This document shows, piece after piece, positions 14,856 through 26,600 of a stretch of DNA of 64,000 nucleotides. The first letter of the stretch is position 1. Every line of letters starts with the position of its first letter. The position numbers and the translations under genes were made by a program. Under the pieces are notes generated by a model. It saw only the letters and a list, made by a program, of their open reading frames with translations, had not been told where the DNA came from and did no database searches. This stretch comes from Fomitopsis serialis (lineage: Eukaryota; Basidiomycota; Agaricomycetes; Polyporales; Fomitopsidaceae): positions 992,001-1,056,000 of the forward strand of contig NW_025954965.1 of NCBI RefSeq assembly GCF_022376445.1. Reading direction: 5' to 3'.

Positions 14856-17067
14856 ATGGCCTACAGCGGCTCCGAGGACGAGGGCCTCGGACTTGACGAT
14901 GCAGATTTCGATAGGCCGTCAGAGGAAGACGACGACATTGACGACGACATCCTTGACGCGCTCGAGGACGACCTTGCAGCGGAAGCAGCAGCAGAGGAGG
15001 CCACAGAGGCAGAGGAGGTGCGTCCGCCCGCTCTTCGACGTTGTGCACCCATTGATCAATTGCATGAAGGACTCTCCATCAGATGACTCGAGTGACGACG
15101 ACGACGCCGACGAAGATGACAGCAGCGCAAAGCCATCGTTCAAGAGACCGCGCATCCACCTCTACCACTGAACCATCTCCGGGACAGCAGGCGAATGTTA
15201 CTGTTCCTCAGGAACCTCCATCGACAGCAGTCTCCCCGGTAGACCAACCTCCTGAAGGTATATACGTCTTCCTACATGTGATTCAATTCGCTAAGACGTC
15301 CAACAGCACTCAGTCCCACATCCCTTGCTCGCGCCTTGTCTCCCGCAAGTCTTCGACGCGCAGCTCTCACCACATCCCTCGGCCACCCTCGCTCCTACAC
15401 CGTCGAGGCCATCTGCGCTATTCCACACCCAGTACCCACGCACTCACTCGCCGCCTCCGCGTGCATGACGCACCTCCTCACAGGTTCCGACGACGGGTAC
15501 GTGCGCGACTACGACATCTTCTCTGCCGTCAACGGCAAGTTCTTCCTTACCGCCCCGCAGCGCCATCACTGCGGTGTCATGGAAGGTCTCATGAAAGCTG
15601 GTCAGATACGTTGCTGGTGGGAGAATCCTGCCCCTCCAGACGCGGCCGCGCCTCCAGAAGAGCCAGTGCTATGTCCCGTATACAGTCTAGCAATGCACTC
15701 AGATGCGTTGTGGGCGCTGGCTGGGTCGGACGTGAGTACTCTGCCGTTGAATCAGATACGTGTCTGAATTGTGGGTCTTCTAGCGAGGTCACATCAACTT
15801 ATTCACCGTCCGCCATGACCCTGGTCGGCTCATCCATGTTATGCCTGGTCATCGCGGGCGTCCTGTCTCCGGTATCTCGCTGCAACATGACGAGATGGGC
15901 TTCTTCAGTGCTGGGTGGGATGGGTCAGCTTTGGTACGACTCAATATACCTCTCGCAATCGTTGGACTAACGAGCCACCGTGTCAGCAATGGGACCTCAA
16001 CACTGGCCAATGTGTTCGCAACTTCACAGCGCATGGCGCGCAACTAACAGCCATAGCCGTGCGTCCTGTGGTCCGGCAGTACGACGGACACCATTGGAGC
16101 TCGCCAACACTGCGCGGTCAACATCTTGTTCCCGAGTTTGGCCAAGCCGTCCAGACCTCTGGGGCCCGCGCGCTTCCAGACGTGTCGTACAAGATGGAGG
16201 ACGACACCAGGTCGGAGATGTCTTACGACCCGCTCTTCGATGAGCCGGATGCGGACGGCGAGCCCGACGAGCAGCCGCAGAAGCCTACCCAGCCGTCAGC
16301 ACCGAGGCTAGCCTTCCCCGGCGCACACGCACAGGAGACAGGGCGGAGCGCACCCGCGCCGCGGAACGCGCCGCCCGTGCTCGACTCGACGATGTACGGC
16401 GCGTTCTCGCCGGACGTCCTGATGACCGCAAGCATCGACGGGCAGGTCTTCATCTGGGACACACGCGTGAACGCGCCAGGGTACGGCGTGGGCCGGCTGT
16501 GGATGAGCGAGAAGACGCCGCCGTGGTGCGTGAGCGCGTGCTGGAGTGCGGACGGCGCGCAGGTATACGCGGGACGCAGGAATGGGACGGTGGATGTGTG
16601 GGATGTGCGTCAGACGGGACGGCCGGGGACGCCGAGGATCTTGAAGACGTTGAGGAATCCGGTCAGTTCGGGAGTTGTGTCGTGTGTGGTTGCGTTCCCA
16701 GATGGAAAACATCTCGCTTGGTACGGTCATACTTGGATCTTGGCTGTTGGCTATTGTGCTGAAACTGGACCCCTCAGTGCGTCCAACGACAATATCCGCC
16801 TTTGGAATGTCGCGGAGGCAGGCGAGCCTGACGCGTCGGGCAAGATGAAGAGCGGTGTGCAATTCAAGATCATACCTGGGCACCATGGCGGCTTCATATC
16901 ACAAATGCGTACGTAGCTGTGTCTTCTTGGGATTGCTCTGCGCTTACATTGCTACCGCAGTGGTGGACCCTGCTGCGCGGTTCTTGGTGACCGCGAGCAG
17001 CAACCGGGGATGGCACGGAGAGTCTACCCGTACTATATTTGTACACGAAATCAAGCATATTCGCTGA
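14856..17067 (+). CDS. SPT8: SPT8-like WD40 subunit of SAGA
   Basis: Spt8 is the SAGA coactivator subunit that contacts TBP. The start is at 14856 (MAYSGSEDEGLGLDD), followed by two acidic tracts split by an intron (14868-15020 and about 15083-15125), as in fungal Spt8. WD40 blades then follow: LLTGSDDGYVRDYDIF, AGQIRCWWEN, WALAGSDRGHINLFTV, GFFSAGWDGSALQWDLNTG, LMTASIDGQVFIWDTR, VYAGRRNGTVDVWDVR and SNDNIRLWNVAEA. The last exon has FLVTASSNRGWHGESTRT and ends HEIKHIR at 17067. An acidic and Pro-rich insertion (about 16195-16400) splits two blades. A frame break near 15170 sits at a CAC/TGA junction and looks like missing sequence. The family call rests on the acidic N-terminus, blade count and the GNRGW-like end motif; a different WD40 coregulator is less likely. 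Confidence 0.8.
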
Positions 17068-17515
17068 CTGGGTTTGTTCGACCAACATCCGTCAGCGCAG
17101 TCCCGCCTACGTGCGCAGGGTAGGTTCCCTCGCATGAGTGGCATAGACATATGTCAGTCTTGCGTCCAGACCATTGCGACATTCTCATTCTCTCCCCTCT
17201 GCCGTGTATATGGCTCGTTCTCAGACAGAATTGGCGCCAGTCATATCATTCCCTTGGCCCGACTGGTCTGCCTACCGTAGATCTCAAGATTCGACGACAC
17301 CAGTCAAGGCTCAAAGCGTAGGTTTCTGAACATCAGCAACGAGGCACACTGGTTCAGTAGAGAATCCACCAGACAAACTCCCATCTCAAAGTCGCACTAT
17401 GAGATGTGTACAGAGCCTAATCCAAGAATACAGAGCGGTTCATCGTACGAATACAAGATCTCGTGTTCTACAATATGAAGGTAACTTGAATGATGATGCA
17501 ATCGCCGCCATATCC
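17068..17515. other. Convergent intergenic stretch
   Basis: The 3' ends of the SPT8-like and divergent RPA32 genes face each other here. No gene, repeat or RNA structure was recognised. Confidence 0.35.
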
Positions 17516-18719
17516 CTAGTTCGCAGTAAATGAGTAATGCCCATTCGCGCGCCTGCATTTGTCCGTGAGTACGCAGTACTTGATATCTGGCGTCGGGCAA
17601 TCGATGTATCCTTCATCAGCCAGGTAATCCAATGCATTGCTATCAAGATGAAGGAGGGCAGGAACTCAACGAAACTGTTACATAGGAGGGACATATTGTC
17701 ACTCACCTGATTTCTTCAGGACCAAGTGCTAGATGCCTGACGGCTTGTGCGATTTCACCCACGTGCATCCCTCCAGCGATAGAGGTACTATTGAGCATGG
17801 ACAAAATAATAGCACGCTGAAGATTGTCGAGATGAGAGAGGGGTCATCCTCAATGCGAGGGCGTATATCATGAACCAACGATGGTTCGTCGAGTGACATC
17901 GCAGAGATGTATCCTCCATACCCCGCCGATTGTCGTGAAGTCGGCAATGTAGAGGGTACCTAGCAAAGCAAGGGTCAGCAAAGGGCTCTTCAAAAACAAA
18001 CGCGAATGACGTACAGTAGTTCCTATCTCACAGGCCATGGTCACGGCACAGCATTCGAGGAAATGGGTGAAGTATTCATGAGGATCTGTGCATTCCCGTA
18101 TTGAAGTTACTTTGATCGAGTTGGGAGCCCCCCTCGGGAACTGGTCCAAATTGCCTTGGATCCGTACGTATCGTGGCACGAATGGAACTGCGAGATTGAG
18201 GTTCGAAACTGGGTGGGTGTCGGAGAATAGTTCCATTGCTTTGACTCGCTGAGAGCCGTCCTCCAGCATGTACTTGGCGTAGTATCTGTTTTCACTCTCA
18301 TCCGGCGGCTCCGCCGTGACGAGATGCGCTACGGTGGTTATCTACTTGTCCTGAGCATCAGTATTGTTCATAAATAGATTTACTCACTCTGTTCAATTCT
18401 ATGCCGTCCAACATGAATGGTGCAGTTGAATGAGCCCTTTCGGCATTCAAAACCTGACGGAGTGTCAGTGGCCGGAGAGCCCGTCTGGCGTCATACGGCG
18501 AGTTGTGCTTTGCGTTCTTTGAATTAGAACAAGACGGCAGAATGTCAATGAATTGATATACCTCATCGAACAAGGGCCATTGACAACATCAACCATGTCG
18601 ATCTTGACCGGGTGAAGTACTCCAAAGGAGCCTGCAGCGCCAGCTCGTATCTGAGTACAGTTGTTAACGAGGTTCACTGGACTCCTGAGTCGGGTCAAGG
18701 AAGGCAGATTGTCATCCAC
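17516..18719 (-). CDS. Divergent second RPA32 (replication protein A 32 kDa) paralog
   Basis: The protein reads as an RPA32 family member when exons are joined. RALRPLTLRQVLNAERAHST corresponds to the entry of OB-fold D. The next segment is DGIELNR followed by TVAHLVTAEPP. YMLEDGSQRVKAMELFSD matches the 'DDGTG.IEA' strand of RPA32. PRYVRIQGNLDQFP and TDPHEYFTHFLECCAVTM complete the OB fold. The C-terminal winged helix is HLDNLQRAIILSMLNSTS, then GGMHVGEIAQAVRHLALG, then NALDYLADEGYIDCP, ending at 17516. The same blocks, in the same order, occur in the canonical RPA32 gene at 22121-23264. The glycine-rich phospho N-terminus of the canonical copy is not visible here; the start at 18719 (MDDNLPSLTRLRS) is uncertain. 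One frame break near 17853 fits a missing C. It could act as an alternative ssDNA-binding subunit, as human RPA4 does; that is inference. Confidence 0.75.
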
Positions 18720-18950
18720 ACAGACACAAAGGGAGGAGCACAGTGTTGAGGGAAAGGGAGAGCTGCTTCAGATCTTATCATTAGATCAACACAAGGATCT
18801 GGATCTCAGCCTGTAATGACTCTTCTCGGGGTGCAGCATGCATTGTACTATCCAAGACGTCTACGAGCGACAGTTTCCGTAAACCTCATGTCCGACGACG
18901 CTAGGCGCTCGCCTATCCCGCTCGCGGTACACTAGGTTGGGGCTCTTGCT

Positions 18951-21363
18951 TCAGGCTCTCTTTGCGAGAAGCATCTGGTATAGCTGAAAAGCACAGATAT
19001 CCTCAGTAGATGGACGCGTGGCAGACTACCGCGCACCTTCCTGGGTTGAACAGGTTGTAGGGGTCGATCGCGCGTTTAATCGTCTTCATCAGTTCCACGG
19101 TGCCTTCGCCGAGTTCGTCGACGAGATATTTCCGTTTGCCTAGACCCACTCCATGCTCACCAGTGCCTGGCCGGTGATTTCTACGTCAGCACTGACAATT
19201 CTATGCGGGAGAGAACACGCACATGTTCCATCCAGTGCAATGGCACGCTCTACCATCCGATGTACGAGATGCTTGCAAGTCTCGAGCTCCTCGTCATTCT
19301 TGAACAGGAGAAGCGCATGGAAGTTGCCTGCATGCTGTCAATGAGAAAAGTGTATAACCAGGACACAACGGTATGTAACGCTGACCATCTCCAACGTGAC
19401 CCACGATCGTCGATACGATACCTGACTGTTGGATGTCCTTCTTCGTCTCATATACGAGGTCCGGTAATCTCGACACAGGCACGCTATCCGGACCATGCAT
19501 GGTCAGATAACATGAACTACACAACAACGATTATTCTCACCACACGTCCGTGCTCCACCCTCGAGCTCCCGGCACCAGCGCCAGTCCCGAATACAGCGCG
19601 TTCTTCCGGTCCTGCCACAGATCCGCGGCCTCCTTGTCGTTGTTGGCTGTCGTGAACCCAGTGCCGCCGTACTTCTTCGTGATGTCGCGGACGATTTCCA
19701 TTGACTCCTTGATTGACCGCTGGGTGGGGCCCTGGAACTTGAAGTAGAGGCTGTCTTTCTCCGGGTACTTCCGAAGCGACATGCCGTATACATTGGTCGA
19801 GCGCATGAAGTCGTCGTCACACAATTCGACGCATTCTGCGACAGCATAGTGGTCTGGGTCAAACCGTGCTAGCGTGAACGTTTGAGTTCGGTGCTTACGG
19901 ATACCGACGCCCTTGTTCATGACCTCACATACTGCTTCCGTTGCTTTCCGCACGTCGGGGAAGTGGACAACTGCCACAGACGTTGGCATCAGAGGAGCTA
20001 ACCGATAGTCACTAAACGCCAGATCAGCTATACACCAGAGCGTGTATCGAGCCGACATAAACCAACCTTCCGTGACAATGCCCAGAGTACCCTCAGCGCC
20101 AATGAACAATTTGGTCGTGTCGAATCCCGCAGACGACTTCGTGAGCGCCGCCGGGTTTTGATGACCTCGCCATTCGGCAGACGACGGTCTGAGTTGTTTC
20201 AGCATCCTAGACTGATGGCCGATGATGACACGGAGGTACATACAGCGTTCAAAAACCATTCGCTCTTGGCGGTACCGTACCGGACAGCGTTAGCTATTCA
20301 CATCGATATCAGCTACATAAAACTGTGTTGTAACTGGTACTCACTGCCTGAACAACCTGTACTCAGCATTCCGCCTATAGTCGCGCCGGGGGCGGGGTCC
20401 AGCTATCGCATACAACCAGTCTCAGCATTAGAAGGGCCCGAGAACCAGAGCGACTGACAGGGAAAAACAAAGGGATGCCTTCATAGGTGTGAGAACGCAG
20501 AAGATAATGCGACAATTCAACGTTACCTTTTTTCTTGAGCAGTCATTGATCACCATCCAATGCGCGCCTGGTTGACAAACAAGGTCCGAGTCGGCCTCTA
20601 GAGACAAGCCCGTCAAGAAAGCTGGGAGTGAAAGCTGGGATCTACTCAACCGTGTATCTCTATGATTTTGTCCATGCCGGACACATCGACGCATATGGCT
20701 CCCATCTTGGGCTACATTGGGCAGAGGTGTCAGCGGTTGTTGCTGAACATTTGAAAGGACTCGGACGTACAGATCTAAATTCCCTCTAAACTGGTCGCTC
20801 CTGAGTAAGGGACTACGGGCATCTTGTACTTATTGGCGATCTTCACGATCTTCACCACATCTTCCGTCGAGTAGGGAACACCACTAACATGGAGAAGACC
20901 TGCAGGTCCTGTTAGCACGCTGAGCGCATAACTCCCTATGATACCACCGGGTGGTAGTCGTTTTCGGAGTACCCGTGCACATGCAAGTCGTCCGGATCGG
21001 TGGATACCGCGTCCTGGTCGGGGAATGTATCCTGTAGCTCCTGGATCGCTCGCTGGAAGTCTTCTGGAGAACCGTACTTGTCATTCAATCCAGATGCGGA
21101 GGCCGGCTGCTCTCTGTCCGTGAAGAAGGGCCGTGCAGCACCAACTGCGGCACCGCCCGCGAATGCGCATACGCCAACCCAGAGGTAGTGACTTGAGAAT
21201 GCCGCGGACCACCCACCGCTGGCACCCGCCCTGTGGATGACTGGCTGTTGTGTCGACAGCTCCGTGCTTTCGCAGCGAACCTTGTCAATGGCCGTCCGGG
21301 GACCAACGCATCAAGGCGTGCGACGTGACGTTGTTGCACAGCGGCTCGTAGAAGGCTCGTCAT
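18951..21363 (-). CDS. DLD1: Mitochondrial D-lactate dehydrogenase (cytochrome), FAD-linked
   Basis: This FAD enzyme oxidises D-lactate to pyruvate and passes electrons to cytochrome c in mitochondria. The start at 21363 ([20 protein letters not shown]) gives an Arg-rich, acid-free leader typical of mitochondrial import. The FAD-binding half contains [33 protein letters not shown] and [14 protein letters not shown]. The substrate half contains [37 protein letters not shown] (His ligand region) and [19 protein letters not shown]. The end is [11 protein letters not shown] joined by a final intron to [10 protein letters not shown], stop at 18951. Eight or more introns are inferred. Alternative members of the family, such as 2-hydroxyglutarate dehydrogenase, are less likely given the membrane-type N-terminus and overall motif set. 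The gene sits between two RPA32 paralogs on the same strand. Confidence 0.88.
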
Positions 21364-21469
21364 CGGAACCTCCAGAGAAGTTCGAGAGCAGCCTGCCGGG
21401 GTCGAAGACAGACGACTCGGGGTAGAACTTGAAGGTCGTAATCGTTCTCGTGCATGACGGGATATATAG

Positions 21470-21990
21470 CAGCGCGTTCATCACGAAGTCTCGCAGTCCG
21501 GTGACCCGTCAAAGCCTGGGATTGCGTGTGACGCTGTATCGACAAATGCAGTCACTGAGTCAGAGCACCAGGAGATCCGTGCATTCGCCTGGCCCACGTT
21601 TGTCGAGGAGACAGGCCAGTCGACGCTTACCTCCCAACCGGAGTGCTCGTATGTACCCGAGCTCGATCGAAGAGAGACATTGTCTCAGGCGCGCGCAACC
21701 TGCTCGGGAACGGCGCCGGGCCGTACGCCCCACCGGTTTGGTTTCTCCGTCAATGAATATCGAAATGGACAGGGGATCTTCAAATTCATCGCAAAGTCGT
21801 GAGTTCTGGCCAGTGGAATGTACATTTTAAGCTGGAGTTTTCTCGACAGTCACTGCATGTGCGGTGATCATACCGACTTGTACAGACTCATGAACACATC
21901 TGAGCCTGGACGTGGCGCTTTGGCGCATGTTCTAGGACCATACTCGAGTCTCGGAGATGACCATCCTCCGAGACGGTGACAGGCATACAC
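21470..21990 (+). other. Possible small or fragmentary gene between DLD1 and RPA32
   Basis: In one plus-strand frame an open, protein-like stretch runs from about 21470 to 21812, including IRAFAWPTFVEETGQST, CSYVPELDRRETLSQ and RFGFSVNEYRNGQGIFKF. It meets a possible donor (GTGAGT) at about 21809. A second open piece (about 21885-21980, YRLMNTSEPGRGALAHVLG) could be a second exon. There is no convincing start codon and no family I recognise. It may be a gene remnant, a 5'-incomplete gene, or chance. Confidence 0.25.
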
Positions 21991-22120
21991 GCGTTGTGAA
22001 ATCTTGTTGACCAACTTCATAACCGACAGCAAACGCGGATAGTATACATCTGGCAGAACATACATGCAAAGCAAGCCCATGGCGGGCCACGACAACGAGC
22101 TAGCTAGTATGCGTGGCTGA

Positions 22121-23264
22121 TCATGTGACAACGCGAAATGCGAGTCGTTTATTGTTGTGAATACATGGCCCTCATCCATCAACCGGTCCAGGGCCTCGCT
22201 AATACACCTACATGAGTAACATTTCCTAATGATAGGCTAAGTTGACGAACCTGATCGCATTTGCTTCTCCGCCAATGTGGCGGGCGATGGCAGCGACATG
22301 GACCCCTTCGTTTTGTTGCGGCTGAGACATCATGAACTCGACGATCCGCCGCTGGATCGAAGGCAAGTGGGCGTATTGCTCCATCCCGCCTGTGGCTGTC
22401 GATTGGGGGTTGTAAGCAGACGCTGCACCCTGGCCATTCGCTACAGCTCCTTTAGACCCAGCCTCGCTTGGTCTCAACGGCTGAGACATATCAGCGATTC
22501 ATGTCTTGAACTGAAGACAGACAACATACCGCCCCCTTTTGGAAGATCAGTTCCACCGTGAACGCTTCCAGGAGGTGGAACTGGATTTCATTCGGGTCTT
22601 TGACGAGGCGGAGGTGATTTGCATTGATGTATCGCTTGTTCCCAAACGACTTCAAGCCCCCCATGACTCGGATATACGTGTTCTCGCTGAGAACGCATCA
22701 TAAGCGGCGAGAGCGACGGTCAAAGCCGGCACGTACGTGATGCCACCCCATCGTTCTGCATCATCTTCTGTCCCAACCTCGACCCAATGCCGCGCCTCTA
22801 TCCGTCCCGTTCCATCATCTAGCCAATACACACAATTTGTTGTTTGGCTATTGATCGAGACGACTTGTGCTATGACTGTGATCTACGAGACACGGGCTTC
22901 AGAGTAGATGCATTCATCTTGTGGCCGAGCTCACCTGGCCCACTTCGGCATCCTCGATCGTCCACTCCGCGTCTGAGTGTGCTTGCGTGGCGTTAAGCAA
23001 CTGCTTGATTGTAACCGGTCGAAGAGAGTGAAGGGCTCCTTTCTATGAGTGTGTCTCAGCCGAGTGTTCCATGCTCATCATCAAATAAGACTCACGCGGA
23101 GCTGACCTCCTGGACTACCGTTCGCACTGCCGAAAGGAGAGCCCCCCGCAAGGTAGCCGCCTCCGCCTCCGCCGCCAGTATTCCCATAGAACGGGTTGTC
23201 GTTGTCTGCGGCATCATTAAGCATCAACGCGCGCATACGCATCGGGTCACTCACATTGACTCAT
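22121..23264 (-). CDS. RFA2: Replication protein A 32 kDa subunit (canonical)
   Basis: RPA32 is the middle subunit of the trimer that binds single-stranded DNA in replication, repair and checkpoint signalling. The start at 23264 gives MSQYNDNPFYGN after removal of an intron ending at 23215. A glycine-rich N-terminus follows (GGGGGGGYLAGGSPFGS), the usual phospho-region. The OB fold then contains SLRPVTIKQLLNATQAHSD, CVYWLDDGTGRIEARHW, ENTYIRVMGGLKSFGNKRYI and KDPNEIQFHLLEAFTVELIF. A Gln/Ala linker precedes the winged helix HLPSIQRRIVEFMMSQPQQN, then HVAAIARHIGG, then EALDRLMDEGHVFTTINDSHF. The end is placed at 22121 assuming one missing base after FALS; without it the frame runs on to 21868. 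Three MCB-like ACGCG elements lie 60-95 bp upstream of the start codon. Confidence 0.93.
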
Positions 23265-23681
23265 GCTGCGTGTTACTGCACAGTAGGGTGGGTCAAGTAG
23301 TGGTGGAGGATGAGAGTGAAGACTCGACGCGTGTGTGACATTACGCGCGCTTGACGCGCTCTGTCACAGCGTCACTCAAGCGGACGGCCGCGGTTGTGGC
23401 TGCGCACTCGTCCTGTAGTAACATGGCCAGTACATGGTCTCCTACTTCTCATACATTTACAGCACTACCAACAGCGTCGTTTATTGCACTCAAGACAACC
23501 TGTCCTTAATTGCTATCCCGATGTCAGCAGTCACATAACGAGCCTTCAGCGTATCCCCTACAGTACAAGCCGAGAGAGATGTCTATGAGTGGTGATATCA
23601 AATGCGTGATATTTACATGATGCGTCGCGAGAAATGACTGCCTGCTGAATAGCTGAAGCATGTGCACACTACCATAGTCTA
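23265..23681. promoter_or_regulatory. RPA32 upstream region with clustered MCB-like elements
   Basis: ACGCGT at 23327-23332 and ACGCG cores at 23343 and 23354 lie within 32 bases, just upstream of the RPA32 start. The rest of the stretch towards 23681 is the 3' side of the NAA25 gene and shows nothing else recognisable. Confidence 0.5.
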
Positions 23682-26600
23682 TCATGCATGGTTTTTGCAT
23701 ACTCGGACCACGCCCTTTCCGACGCCTTCCAACACCAGCTTTCGCGACTCTGTGACCTTCTTGGAGATGGTCGACACGAAGTCGTGATCTAGCAGCTATA
23801 CAAATGAAAGGGGTCAGTGGGTGGGCAGGAGGGATAGAAAGAGAGCTGACCCCTGACGGTCCCCACACTGGCTTGCATGATTCGACGAAGGCTTTTCTGC
23901 TGTCGATCGTCGCGCCCTCTTCTCCTAACTTGACCAAAGTCGCCGACATCTCCTCCAGAACCGCTGTCGCTTTTGTCCGGATGTCCTTGAAGATCTGCAC
24001 CATCTAGGGGAGACATCAGTCAATAGGAGCATGAGCGGGCAGACTGGAACAACATACAGCACCGAGCCTGTACTGTTTGATGATGCCAGCAGGCTTGAAC
24101 CGTTGCGTCTCAAGAGCGAGGACGAGGAACCCCTACAGAATGTTATAGGCTGTCCCCGTTGATAGCATGATCAGGGTCCGACATACCTCCTGTGTCAGCG
24201 TGACAATTTGCAGCAGCTCGGGCGGTAGGCGGCCGGCCTCGAGGGCCTCCTTGAAGCGCGCACTCATGTCTGTAGGTCCGGTCAACGAACGAAAGTTATA
24301 AGCGAAAGAAACCAACGCATACCGTCGAAGAACTTGTTGACGATCTCAGGAGTGTCCGCAAGAGTCGGCGGCTCCTCAGCCTTCTTGGCATGTCCGTTCG
24401 TAGCAGTGCCGTTCTTGGGTGGCTCGTAGCCCTTCAGCGGGAAACCTGTCTTGAGTTCGGTCTGCTTCGCCGCCTCAGCGAGGACTGCAGCCGGTGGCGG
24501 ACGAATGTAGTCATGGAAGGGTGCAAGCCAGTTTGACAACGCAGTTGCATACTCGAGGAATGACTGCTCCTCCGGAGTCAGCTATAGGAGTGTGCACATC
24601 AGACGTAAGGACAGCTAGCGTATGAGTGATATTCAATATACCTCCTCGAGCTCTTCTGGCTTTTGCATAGCAAGGCGCTCCCTGAGCGGCAACTTGGTAT
24701 CGGGGTCCACGCTGGGCTTCGGTCGGTCTCCGATGAGCAGTTTGTCCTCAACTGTATCATCGAGGTCACTCGCAGACTGGAAGAGCTTGATATAGATCCT
24801 CAAGTACGTCGCAAGCCAGCCTAGCTGCGTACCGCGAACAGTCAGCAGAGAGGGCCACCGCTTTAGTTACTTGACTCACCCCAGGTTGCTTGTCACACAA
24901 TAGCGTCTGCTCATGGAATGGAAGACCAGAACGCGGCTGGTAGTTCGGAATGACGTCGAAGTCTCGATTGTCGTGGTGGACTAGATCCACTGCGGTGTTG
25001 TCAATCTCATTCAAATGAGCACTGAGACAAACATACATCGATCGAAGATGAACTTCAGTTCAATCAACTCCATGTCGACGAGATCCGAGGCGAGCGGCTC
25101 GTGAGTGATCCGCATCCTGACGTGCTCGATCTTGGTGAGGTCGCGCTGCAGTGAGTTGTCCAGGCGTTCCTCAAAGAGGATGAACTCGGGGAGCTAGAGG
25201 CACTCAGTGAACCTGTGGGATGGAGCAGGGCGTAGGTCGCACCTGAGAGTACTTCTCGCCCGCAAACGCTCTCACGGTGTACTCTGCCGTCTAGAACAGA
25301 AGGTGAGTACTCTGGACGTCTAGCCAACCTTGAAACCATCCACCTCTTGTGAGTTACTGATGTATATTTGACTCGACTCCAAAGCTTCCGTAGAGTACGT
25401 GAGGTCCCCCATGGACGACAAAGAGAACAACGTCGCCCTCGTCATGATCAGATGCGACAGGGTGTCATTCTGAATCTGCTTCACGTTGATGGCCCGGTAT
25501 TGTTCCAATGCCAGTGAAGGTGCGCCTGACGTCCACTCGTCAACTGGCTGTACAACACATGAAGGTCTACAACCGACCAAGCACATACCCAACAAACGAT
25601 ATAGCCTAATCAACAGAAGGCGCATCTTGTAGGACTGTTTGCTCCGGGAAGACGCGTACTCCAGTACCGACACAGCGCTGTACAGGTATGTGACATCTCT
25701 GCCTGCCCTCCAGGCACCAACGAAAGCCTGGCCAGATAAAAGCGCAAGATCGTCCGCGGGTTGAAGCTCCGTGTCCGGGAGATCCTTTCCCAGCTTGAGC
25801 GCGTCAAGATATGAGTGGAGGTACTGCACGGCATGCGCAGCTTCTGTGTCTGCTGTGATCTCTGATGCCGGAAGGTTATAACGTAGCAATTTTTGCGCGT
25901 TGATGTAACGGTTCAGGACATCTACTGTCGCCTGAAGCGGGGTCAGTCGCATTTAGCGTAGGCTGACTGTTCTGACTCACGAATGACGAGGATTGCGAGT
26001 CAAGGAAACTCGTCCATTCCGCCAATGCATCCCCTTCTAGACGAACGTATGATTGGAGGTCCTCGAAGCAGACAAGCTTGTCGCCGAACGTAGTGAAGTA
26101 TTGTTGGAGTAGCTGTGACATGTGCGCGGGACCTGAGGGAGCTTTTAGCTGTGACACACGAGCAGGCGGCGACGAATGACCGACTTGTAGAGATGCCATG
26201 GGCGATTGCACGCTTCTCGAGCTCGAGTAGGGCTAAACGCCCCGACCTGTCTAACCTCCCATCCTCATCTGCTATCTGCTCAAACAGTTTCCGTGTCTCC
26301 TCTATTCGGGCACTGACATCCTCTTGCGATTCCACGAATGTCGCGTCAAGGACAGCGAGGAACTCAAGCCAGTTCCTGTCTCTGTCGAAAGGTTAGCTCC
26401 TGTCAACGAGTCTGGTCATAACCCGACACACTTCGCCTCCGTGATCCGTGCTTTCGCTCGTGCGCCCTCCTCCCCGACCAGGCCTTTTCGTTGCCAAATG
26501 TCTCGCCGGAGCTCATCGACCGTCAGGCTCGAGGCGCATATAGCCCTGCCAACATCGTTGTTGAGAAGCTCATATGCCTCGTCGTACAGCCCCAGCTCGC

